Assembly: GCA_019683665.1 (NCBI GenBank)
Contig: JADGIB010000253.1
Coordinates: 1-5,352, forward strand
Direction of reading: 5' to 3'
Source: Solirubrobacteraceae bacterium
Lineage (GTDB): Bacteria; Actinomycetota; Thermoleophilia; Solirubrobacterales; Solirubrobacteraceae
Length of the DNA: 5,352 nt
Shown: in pieces, positions 1 to 5,352 of the stretch
How the letters are laid out: every line of letters begins with the position of its first letter
How positions within the stretch are numbered: the first letter of the stretch is position 1
Position numbers and translations under genes: made by a program
The notes under the pieces: generated by a model
The model's database searches: none
What the model was told of the DNA's origin: nothing
The model's input: only the letters and a program-made list of their open reading frames with translations

Positions 1-75
1 CCCGCACCCGCGGCGGCGGCCCCGGCCCCGCCGCCGCCCGCCCTGGTCCGGCCGACCCGTCCGCGCCGCCCGTGA
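1..75 (+). CDS. 3' end of an upstream gene, possibly an ImuB-like Y-family DNA polymerase (partial)
   Basis: Frame 1 is open from the left edge to a TGA at 73-75 and encodes 24 residues that are almost all Ala, Pro and Arg, ending RPTRPRRP. No domain is visible, so the identity rests on context alone. The stop codon overlaps the GTG start of the next gene (GTGA at 72-75), which implies one operon and translational coupling. DUF6504 genes in actinobacteria, as I recall them, commonly follow a Y-family polymerase of the ImuB type, whose C-termini are often low-complexity. That this is a real coding end is fairly likely. The ImuB assignment is inference and could be wrong. Confidence 0.5.
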   Translation, partial: PAPAAAAPAPPPPALVRPTRPRRP

Positions 76-317
76 GCGGTCCGCGCCGCCTGCACGAGCC
101 GCGTCCCGTCCGCGTGCGCGCCGACCGGCGCGGCCGTCCGCTCGTCGTCGACGGCCGCCGCGTCGAGGCGGTGCGCGAGTCGTGGCTCGTCGAGGACCGC
201 TGGTGGACGCAGCGCCCGCTGCGCCGCCGCTACTGGGAGGTCGTCACCGCCGACGGCCGCGATCTCGTCGTGTTTCGCGAGCTCGTCGTGGGCGGCTGGT
301 TCATGCAACGTGGATGA
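72..317 (+). CDS. DUF6504 family small protein, 81 aa
   Basis: This small basic protein has the pattern I associate with DUF6504: an N-terminal EPRPVRV strand, a central VEAVRESWLVEDRWWTQRP segment (residues about 31-49) rich in Trp, then RRRYWEVVTADGR and a C-terminal VVFRELVVGGWF. It looks like a compact all-beta fold, with no signal peptide or membrane segment. The biochemical function is not known to me. The family tends to sit directly behind ImuB-like polymerases, next to translesion-synthesis genes. The GTG start at 72 lies inside the previous gene's stop codon and has no Shine-Dalgarno sequence before it, so translation is probably coupled to the upstream gene. The AlkA-like glycosylase gene follows after 31 bases, which supports a DNA-damage context. 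Family call likely; role inferred from context only. Confidence 0.75.
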   Translation: MSGPRRLHEPRPVRVRADRRGRPLVVDGRRVEAVRESWLVEDRWWTQRPLRRRYWEVVTADGRDLVVFRELVVGGWFMQRG

Positions 318-335
318 TGAGCCGATCAGACGGGC

Positions 336-343
336 AGGAAGGA
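336..343 (+). promoter_or_regulatory. Ribosome binding site of the glycosylase gene
   Basis: AGGAAGGA ends five bases before the ATG at 349 and is the best Shine-Dalgarno match I found at any start in the window. It favours ATG 349 over the in-frame GTG at 310, which overlaps the end of the DUF6504 gene and has no comparable site. It also suggests that the glycosylase is translated independently, unlike the coupled DUF6504 gene. Confidence 0.7.
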
Positions 344-348
344 CCCCG

Positions 349-1242
349 ATGACCACGTTCACGATCACGCCGCGCGGCCCGTTCTCGCTCGCCGCCGCGG
401 AGCGCTTCTACGGACGCTGGGAGGCGACCGCGGGCGTTCGCGCCCGGCCCGGCGAGCTGCTGCGTATCGCGTTCCTCGTCGACGACTGGCGCGGGGCCAC
501 CGGGCTCGTCGTCCGCCAGGAGGAGCCCGACGGCCCGGTCGAGGCCGAGCTGTGCTCCACCGTCGGCGACGTCGACCCGGCCCGCGTCGAGGCCCAGCTC
601 ACCCGCGTCCTGTCGCTCGACCACGACGGCAGCGGCTATCCCGCGGTCGCCGAGCGCGACCCGGTCATCGGCGAGCTCCTGGGCTCCAGCGACCACCAGC
701 GCCCGGTCCTCTACCACTCGCCCTACGAGGCGGCCTGCTGGGCGATCCTCATCGCCCGCGTCCATCCCGTCCAGGCGCGGCGCGTCCGCCTGATGATGAG
801 CGAGACGCTCGACGTCGACGGGGTCGACCTCGGCGTCTTCCCGGCGCCCGAGACGCTGCTGGCGCGCACGGAGATCGAGGGGCTCTCCGACGAGAAGGTC
901 GCCGGCCTGCACGCGGTCGCGCGCGCCGCCCTCGACGGCGAGCTCGACCGCGAGCGCCTGCTCGCGCTCGAGCACGAGGAGGCGCTCGAGCGCCTGCGGC
1001 GGCTGCGTGGCATGACCGCGCTCGGGGCGGCGCGGATCCTCCTGCGCGGCGTCGGGCCGACGGACGCGGTGACGACGGTCGAGCCGCGCATGCGCCGCGC
1101 CGCCGCCATCGCCTACCGCCGACCCGAGCTGCTGACCGACGACGCCGCGTTCGTCGAGCTCGCCGAGGCGTGGCGCCCGTACCGGACCTGGGTCAGCGTC
1201 CTGCTGCGCGAGCGCGCGCCCGAGCCGCCCGATAGCGTCTGA
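349..1242 (+). CDS. AlkA-like DNA-3-methyladenine glycosylase (HhH-GPD superfamily), 297 aa
   Basis: This is probably a base-excision-repair enzyme that removes alkylated bases such as 3-methyladenine in the cytoplasm. Residues 1-100 form an AlkA-type N-terminal domain (opening FTITPRGPFSL). Residues about 121-150 (LYHSPYEAACWAILIARVHP) match the helix that begins the HhH-GPD core. Residues 216-236 (LRRLRGMTALGAARILLRGVG) are the helix-hairpin-helix, and AEAWRPYRTWVSVLLR (273-288) is the usual C-terminal helix with its W-R-P-Y/W-R signature. The length is close to E. coli AlkA (282 aa). Two oddities stand out. The hairpin reads GMTALGA rather than GxGxxTA, and the catalytic Asp position (AlkA D238) appears to be Glu245 in TTVEPRMRR. 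The gene starts 31 bases after the DUF6504 stop and is probably in the same operon. Its last 50 bases overlap pgi on the other strand. Family certain; substrate and activity inferred. Confidence 0.88.
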   Translation: MTTFTITPRGPFSLAAAERFYGRWEATAGVRARPGELLRIAFLVDDWRGATGLVVRQEEPDGPVEAELCSTVGDVDPARVEAQLTRVLSLDHDGSGYPAVAERDPVIGELLGSSDHQRPVLYHSPYEAACWAILIARVHPVQARRVRLMMSETLDVDGVDLGVFPAPETLLARTEIEGLSDEKVAGLHAVARAALDGELDRERLLALEHEEALERLRRLRGMTALGAARILLRGVGPTDAVTTVEPRMRRAAAIAYRRPELLTDDAAFVELAEAWRPYRTWVSVLLRERAPEPPDSV

Positions 1243-2809
1243 TCAGCGCGTTCGTCGAGCTGTCGTGCGCGAGCTGCGGCTCTTCCTCGGCCTGCAGCTC
1301 GGGGATGATCCGCTGCGCCAGCTCCTTGCCCAGCTCGACGCCCCACTGGTCGAAGGAGTTGATGCCCCAGATCGTCCCCTGGGTGAAGACCTTGTGCTCG
1401 TAGAGGGCGACGAGCGCGCCGAGCGTCCGCGGCTCCAGCCGCTCGCACAGGATCGTGTTCGACGGCTGGTTGCCCTTCGTCACCCGGTAGGGCTCCTGCG
1501 CGTCGCGGCCGAACGCCAGCGCCTCGGTCTGGGCGAACAGGTTCGCGGTCAGGAGGTCGTGGTGGTCGCCGACCGGGTTCAGCGTCTGCAGGAACCCGAT
1601 GAAGTCGCACGGGATCAGCTTCGTGCCCTGGTGGATGAGCTGGTAGAAGGCGTGCTGGCCGTTCGTCCCCGGCTGGCCCCACACGATCGGCCCGGTCTGC
1701 ACCTGAACCTGGCGGCCCTCGAGGTCGACGTGCTTGCCGTCGGACTCCATGTCGAGCTGCTGCAGGTAGGCGCTGAAGCGGTCCAGGTACTGGTCGTAGG
1801 GGAGGACCGCAACGGTCTCGGCGCCGAAGAAGTCGTTGTACCAGAGGCCGATCAGCCCCATGATCACCGGCAGGTTGCGCTCCAGCGGGGCGGTGCGGAA
1901 GTGCTCGTCCATCGCGTGGAAGCCGGCGAGCATGTCGCGGAACTGCTCGGGGCCGATCGCGACCATGAGCGACAGGCCGATCGCCGACGGGTACGAGTAG
2001 CGCCCGCCGACCCAGTCCCAGAACTCGAACATGTTCGCCGTGTCGATCCCGAACGCGCGGACGCGCTCGGCGTTCGTCGACACCGCGACGAAGTGCTTGG
2101 CGACCGCCTCCTCGCTGCCGAGGGCGCCGACGACCCAGTCGCGCGCGCTGTGGGCGTTCGTCAGCGTCTCCAGGGTCCCGAACGTCTTCGAGGAGATGAT
2201 GAACAGCGTCTCCGCCGGGTCCAGGCCGCGGACCGTCTCGGCGAAGTCGGTGCCGTCGACGTTGGAGATGAAGCCGAAGTGCAGGCTGCGGTCGCTGTAG
2301 TGGCGCAGCGCGTCGTAGGCCATCGCCGGCCCGAGGTCGGAGCCGCCGATCCCGACGTTGATGACGTTGCGGATGCGCTTGCCGGTGTGGCCGGTCCACG
2401 TGCCCGAGCGGACCGCGTCGGCGAACGCGGCCATGCGGTCGAGCACCGCGTGGACCTCCTTGACGACGTCGACGCCGTCGACGACGAGCGACGCGTCGCG
2501 CGGCAGCCGCAGCGCGGTGTGGAGGACGGCGCGGTCCTCGGTGACGTTGATGTGCTCGCCGGCGAACATCGCGTCGCGCCGCTCCTCGAGCCTGCGGGCG
2601 CGGGCGAGCGCGAACAGCAGCTCGAGCGTCTTCTCGGTGATCCGGTTCTTCGAGTAGTCCAGGTACACCCCGGCGCCCTCGGCGGCGAACCGCTCCCCGC
2701 GATCCGGCGACTGCGCGAACAGGTCGCGCAGGTGGACGTCGCGCAGCTCGCGGTGGTGGGCCTCGAGCGCCTTCCACTCCGGGGTCTCGTGCACGGGGGT
2801 GAAGCTCAC
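1193..2809 (-). CDS. pgi: Glucose-6-phosphate isomerase, 538 aa
   Basis: This enzyme interconverts glucose-6-phosphate and fructose-6-phosphate in glycolysis and gluconeogenesis (cytoplasmic, normally a dimer). Full-length similarity is clear: NVGIGGSDLGP (151-161), the phosphate-binding loop SSKTFGT (206-212), DWVGGRYSYPSAIGL (265-279), GTNGQHAFYQLIHQGTK (381-397) and FDQWGVELGK, ending at the expected catalytic Lys495. Length is close to E. coli Pgi (549 aa), and the C-terminus ends in the usual DSSTNALIRRYR. Compared with E. coli, the Glu in WGEPGTNGQH is Gln379 and the His in ITHNP is Leu410; both are regarded as catalytic in that family. The GTG start lies in the zwf stop (GTGA, 2806-2809), so translation is probably coupled. 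The same frame stays open upstream across zwf, but that part is Arg/Pro-rich with no homology. The last 50 bases overlap the glycosylase gene tail to tail. Identity is secure. Confidence 0.96.
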   Translation of the reverse strand: MSFTPVHETPEWKALEAHHRELRDVHLRDLFAQSPDRGERFAAEGAGVYLDYSKNRITEKTLELLFALARARRLEERRDAMFAGEHINVTEDRAVLHTALRLPRDASLVVDGVDVVKEVHAVLDRMAAFADAVRSGTWTGHTGKRIRNVINVGIGGSDLGPAMAYDALRHYSDRSLHFGFISNVDGTDFAETVRGLDPAETLFIISSKTFGTLETLTNAHSARDWVVGALGSEEAVAKHFVAVSTNAERVRAFGIDTANMFEFWDWVGGRYSYPSAIGLSLMVAIGPEQFRDMLAGFHAMDEHFRTAPLERNLPVIMGLIGLWYNDFFGAETVAVLPYDQYLDRFSAYLQQLDMESDGKHVDLEGRQVQVQTGPIVWGQPGTNGQHAFYQLIHQGTKLIPCDFIGFLQTLNPVGDHHDLLTANLFAQTEALAFGRDAQEPYRVTKGNQPSNTILCERLEPRTLGALVALYEHKVFTQGTIWGINSFDQWGVELGKELAQRIIPELQAEEEPQLAHDSSTNALIRRYRAARARARAAGR

Positions 2810-4170
2810 GCCTGATCTCCTGACAGTCGCGGGGTCAGCCACTGCGCGCCGCGGGGGAGGAGGCGGTCGGCCTCCGCCGGGCCCCACGAACCGGGCTCGT
2901 AGAAGTGGATCGGGGTCGCGTCCCCGAGGATGCCGTCGACGACGCGCCACGCCGCCTCGACGGTGTCCTCGCGCGCGAAGAGCTGCTGGTCGCCCTTCAG
3001 CGCGTCGCCGAGCAGGCGCTCGTACGGCTCCATCTCGTCGTGCGGGCGCTCGTCGAGGACGAGCGACTCGTCGCAGCCGGTCATGCCCTCGCCCGGCGTC
3101 TTGGCGCGCACGTCGAGCGAGATGCGCAGGTCCGGGCCGATCTGGAAGCGCAGCCGGTTCGGCGTGCCCCGGTCGAACACCCGCGTCGGCGGCTCGTGGA
3201 ACTGGACGACGACCTCGGTGGCCGTGACCGGCATCTGCTTGCCGGCGCGGATGAGGAACGGGACGCCCGCCCACCGCCACGAGTCCGCGTGCAGGCGCAC
3301 GGCCACGAACGTCTCGACGGTCGAGTGCTCGGCCACGCCCGCCTCGTCGCGGTAGCCGACGAACTGGCCGCGGACGACGTCGCGCGGCGTCAGCGGCCGC
3401 AGCGAGCGCATGAAGCGGACCTTCTCGTCGCGCATCGCCTCCTCGCCGTGCTCGGCCGGCGGGTCCATCGCCGTGAGCGCGAGCACCTGGAGGAGGTGGT
3501 TCTGGACGACGTCGCGGATCGCGCCCGCCTCCTCGTAGAAGCGCCCGCGGCCCTGGACCCCGAACGCCTCGGCCATCGTGATCTGCACGTGGTGGACGTG
3601 CTCGCGGCGCAGCAGCGGCTCCAGGAACGTGTTCGCGAAGCGCGTGTAGGCGAGGTTCTCGACCGGCTCCTTGCCGAGGTAGTGGTCGATCCGGAACACC
3701 GCGCTCTCGGGGAAGACCGAGTGCAGGACCTCGTTGAGCCTCGTCGCCGACGCCAGGTCGCGGCCGAACGGCTTCTCGACGACGACCCGGGCGCCGTCGG
3801 CGCACCCGGCTGCCTGCAGGGCCGTGACGACGGTCCCGAAGAGCGACGGCGGGATCGCGAGGTAGTGCAGCGGGCGGCGCGCGCCGCCGAGCTCGCGCTT
3901 GAGCGCGGCGAACGTCTCGGGGTCCTCGTAGTCGCCGTCGACGTAGCGCAGCAGCGACAGCAGGTGCCGGAAGGCGTCGTCGTGCTCGGCGATCGAGTCG
4001 TGGGCGCGCTGCTTGAGCTCGTCCAGACCCCATCCGGCCTTGGCGACGCCGATGACCGGCACGTCGAGGACGCCGCGCCGGACCAGGGCGTGGAGGGAGG
4101 GGAAGATCTTCTTGTGCGCGAGATCTCCGGTGGCGCCGAAGAAGACGAAGGCGTCGCTCTCGTGGCTCAT
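2806..4170 (-). CDS. zwf: Glucose-6-phosphate 1-dehydrogenase, 454 aa
   Basis: This enzyme oxidises glucose-6-phosphate to 6-phosphogluconolactone with NAD(P)+, the first step of the oxidative pentose phosphate pathway. The Rossmann nucleotide-binding motif is FGATGDLAHKK (11-21), followed by VEKPFGRD (131-138). The substrate-binding signature RIDHYLGKE is at 160-168 and the catalytic His225 is in VVQNHLLQ. The substrate-binding RAGK (308-311) and the C-terminal YEPGSWGP are also present. At 454 residues it is somewhat shorter than E. coli Zwf (491), but all core motifs are there. ATG 4170 is chosen because the family's VFFGATGDL normally begins within the first 10-15 residues; the open frame upstream to 5028 shows no homology. 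The ribosome binding site is weak (GAGG, 12 bases before the ATG). It is first of a two-gene unit with pgi. OpcA, its usual actinobacterial partner, is not present in this window. Identity is secure. Confidence 0.96.
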   Translation of the reverse strand: MSHESDAFVFFGATGDLAHKKIFPSLHALVRRGVLDVPVIGVAKAGWGLDELKQRAHDSIAEHDDAFRHLLSLLRYVDGDYEDPETFAALKRELGGARRPLHYLAIPPSLFGTVVTALQAAGCADGARVVVEKPFGRDLASATRLNEVLHSVFPESAVFRIDHYLGKEPVENLAYTRFANTFLEPLLRREHVHHVQITMAEAFGVQGRGRFYEEAGAIRDVVQNHLLQVLALTAMDPPAEHGEEAMRDEKVRFMRSLRPLTPRDVVRGQFVGYRDEAGVAEHSTVETFVAVRLHADSWRWAGVPFLIRAGKQMPVTATEVVVQFHEPPTRVFDRGTPNRLRFQIGPDLRISLDVRAKTPGEGMTGCDESLVLDERPHDEMEPYERLLGDALKGDQQLFAREDTVEAAWRVVDGILGDATPIHFYEPGSWGPAEADRLLPRGAQWLTPRLSGDQA

Positions 4171-4308
4171 GACACCGGGGAGCCTCGCAGAGCGACCGGC
4201 GTGACGGGGGCCGAATCGGGCGTTCGCGCGCGTTTCGTCGCCGGATCGCCGCGAAGACGGCGCAACCTCGAGTAGATCCGTGACAGCTCGCGCTCCAGGC
4301 TGGGGAGC
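4171..4308. promoter_or_regulatory. Divergent intergenic region between zwf-pgi and the prepilin-like gene
   Basis: These 138 bases separate two outward-facing genes, so promoters for both zwf-pgi (minus) and the prepilin-like gene (plus) should lie here or just inside the coding ends. I could not find a convincing -35/-10 pair on either strand. The only structure seen is a short inverted repeat, CGCCG at 4247-4251 and CGGCG at 4258-4262 with a six-base loop, which is weak given the GC content. The promoter role is inferred from gene orientation alone. Confidence 0.4.
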
Positions 4309-5352
4309 GTGGACGAGCGCGGGCAGGCATCGATCGAGTGGGTGGGCGCCGTGGCGCTCGTCGCCGCCGTCCTCGCGGTCGTCGTCGCGCTCGCGCTGCC
4401 CGGCGACGGGATCGCCGGGGCGGTCGTGCGCCAGGTCCACCGCGCGCTGTGCATCGTCAGCCGCGGGGTCTGCGACCTCGACCGGCGCCCGTGCGTGCTC
4501 GCCTCCGACGCGACGCGCGACCGCGCGCACGTGACGATGTTCTCGGTGCGCGTGGGGCGCGACGAGCTGATCCTCCACGAGCGCCTGTCGGACGGCCGCG
4601 TCCTCGTCACCTACCTGGGCGACACGCGCTTCGGGATCGACCTGGGCTTCGGCGCGCAGGCGTGGGTCAGGGCCGCCGGCGTCCACCTGGCCGGCGGCAG
4701 CGGCGCGCGGGCGGCCCTGCTGGCGGCCCTGGGCGGCGGCGAGACCTGGCTGTTCGAGGACGCGTTCGCCGCCGACGCGGGCATGGCCGCGCTGTCGGAG
4801 GGGCGCGACCCGCCGCGCGGGCGGCGCGCCGAGTGGGTCGACCGCCGCGGCCTCGGGGTCGAGCTCGAGGGGCGCGCGGGCCGGGCCCGGGCGAGCGGGG
4901 CGCTCGGCCTCGAGGCGAGCATGGTCAGCGGCACGATCGTCGACGACCGCGACGGCAGCCGCCTCCACGTCCTCGCGCGCGGCATCCAGGGCGAGGCGGT
5001 GCTCGCGCGCAGGGACGACGGCGCCCACGGGCGCGGCGCCGCCGACGAGCGCATCAGCGTCCGCACCGACGCCGGCGGCCGGCCGCTGGAGCTCACGATC
5101 GTCCGCACCGGCGAGATCGAGGGCGCGTTCAGCCTGCCCGACCGCGTCCAGCCGGTCGCCGAGGCGATCGCGGGCGGGAGCCGGGGCGGGCGGCAGTGGG
5201 TCGTCGAGCAGCGCCTCGACCTCACCGACCCGCTCAACCGGCAGGCCGCCCTGGAGTACCTCGAGGCGATCCGGCTGCCGACGTGGCGCCCGGGGGGGGC
5301 GCCGCCGGCCGGGCGCCGGGGGGGAGCCCCGGGCCCCGGCGCCCCGGCGCGC
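4309..5352 (+). CDS. Large prepilin-like exported protein with class III leader, function unknown (3' truncated)
   Basis: The frame is open for 348 codons from GTG 4309 to the window edge with no stop. The N-terminus is a textbook type IV/Tad prepilin leader: a short charged MDERG, then Q-A-S-I-E with Glu at position +5 after the expected cut behind Gly5, then one hydrophobic stretch WVGAVALVAAVLAVVVALAL (11-30). A prepilin peptidase should cleave it, leaving the protein in the membrane with its C-terminal part outside. Cysteines fall at 48, 55 and 62, just after the membrane segment. The remainder includes LSDGRVLVTYLG (93-104), a Gly/Ala-rich strand-like region (about 180-230) and LDLTDPLNRQAALEYLEAIR (303-322). 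I do not recognise a catalytic domain. Flp pilins are far shorter, so this is more like a TadE-type or minor pseudopilin with a large domain. No strong ribosome binding site precedes the GTG (AGG at 4297-4299, nine bases away; GGGGAG too close), so the start is set by the leader motif. Wobble positions are nearly all G/C, supporting coding. Confidence 0.75.
   Translation, partial: MDERGQASIEWVGAVALVAAVLAVVVALALPGDGIAGAVVRQVHRALCIVSRGVCDLDRRPCVLASDATRDRAHVTMFSVRVGRDELILHERLSDGRVLVTYLGDTRFGIDLGFGAQAWVRAAGVHLAGGSGARAALLAALGGGETWLFEDAFAADAGMAALSEGRDPPRGRRAEWVDRRGLGVELEGRAGRARASGALGLEASMVSGTIVDDRDGSRLHVLARGIQGEAVLARRDDGAHGRGAADERISVRTDAGGRPLELTIVRTGEIEGAFSLPDRVQPVAEAIAGGSRGGRQWVVEQRLDLTDPLNRQAALEYLEAIRLPTWRPGGAPPAGRRGGAPGPGAPAR
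5285..5352. other. Extreme GC tract at the right edge
   Basis: These 68 bases contain no T and a single A (5325). They include G runs of 8 (5292-5299) and 7 (5318-5324), plus four copies of the palindrome GGCGCC starting at 5285, 5298, 5312 and 5338. In the prepilin-like frame they encode only Pro, Gly, Ala and Arg after the Thr-Trp at 5281-5286. This may be a genuine Pro/Gly-rich linker or degraded sequence at a contig end; a frameshift cannot be excluded, so the translation beyond about 5290 should not be trusted. Confidence 0.6.

Noticed and set aside
310..348. Alternative GTG start adding 13 residues to the glycosylase.
   Set aside because: It overlaps the DUF6504 gene and lacks a ribosome binding site, whereas AGGAAGGA lies just before ATG 349 and the family fold begins at FTITPRGPF.
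301..975. Minus-strand open frame of 224 codons antisense to the glycosylase gene.
   Set aside because: It shows no homology or ribosome binding site, while the glycosylase on the plus strand has both.
1239..1246. Perfect palindrome CTGATCAG over the glycosylase stop codon, considered as a terminator or operator.
   Set aside because: It is too short, has no loop and no T tract, and lies inside the pgi coding sequence.
1265..2815. Long plus-strand open frame of 516 codons antisense to pgi.
   Set aside because: Its composition (Val, Arg, Asp, Leu, with few aromatic residues) is that of a mirrored GC-rich codon pattern, and pgi on the other strand is unmistakable.
4247..4262. Inverted repeat CGCCG/CGGCG in the divergent intergenic region, considered as a regulator site or terminator.
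   Set aside because: A five-base GC arm is expected by chance at this base composition, and no T tract follows on either strand.
2905..4275. Long plus-strand open frame of 456 codons antisense to zwf.
   Set aside because: It is a shadow of zwf, with the same biased composition and no motif.
2810..4330. The pgi frame is open upstream through zwf, giving an apparent 1045-residue fusion.
   Set aside because: The upstream part is an Arg/Pro-rich out-of-frame reading of zwf. Pgi similarity begins just after GTG 2809.
4280..4534. Plus-strand 84-codon frame starting in the intergenic region.
   Set aside because: It is Ser/Arg/Ala-rich out-of-frame reading of the prepilin-like gene, which has a clear leader and membrane helix in the other frame.
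4171..5028. The zwf frame remains open on the minus strand far upstream of ATG 4170, which could suggest a 740-residue fusion protein.
   Set aside because: The extra part is Ala/Arg/Asp-rich with no recognisable motif, lies antisense to the prepilin-like gene, and the enzyme's own N-terminus fits ATG 4170. Stops are rare in DNA this GC-rich.

Overview
The window is GC-rich bacterial DNA with almost every third codon position G or C, GTG starts and 4-base stop/start overlaps. This points to an actinobacterium. The gene content (DUF6504 beside a repair gene, a zwf-pgi pair, and a large protein with an RGQASIEW-type prepilin leader) makes Thermoleophilia/Solirubrobacterales my best guess. That placement comes from remembered family distributions, not from a search.

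Layout. (1) Positions 1-1242, plus strand: a DNA-repair cluster. It holds the last 24 codons of an upstream gene (probably an ImuB-type Y-family polymerase), a DUF6504 gene starting inside that gene's stop codon, and an AlkA-like DNA glycosylase with its own ribosome binding site. (2) Positions 1193-4170, minus strand: zwf (glucose-6-phosphate dehydrogenase) followed by pgi (glucose-6-phosphate isomerase), joined by a 4-base overlap. Both enzymes use glucose-6-phosphate, so the pair sits at the branch between glycolysis and the oxidative pentose phosphate pathway. The 3' end of pgi overlaps the 3' end of the glycosylase gene tail to tail by 50 bases. (3) Positions 4171-4308: a short divergent intergenic region. 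(4) From 4309 to the right edge, plus strand: at least 348 codons of a protein with a class III (type IV pilin/Tad) leader, one membrane segment and a large unrecognised exported part. It has no stop codon within the window. (5) The last 68 bases contain no T and one A and may be poor-quality contig-end sequence.

The points most worth a second look are substitutions at expected catalytic positions in the isomerase (Glu to Gln, His to Leu) and in the glycosylase (Asp to Glu), and the large prepilin-like protein of unknown function. I see no RNA gene, CRISPR array, insertion sequence or integrase. Nothing here proves a new multi-gene system.
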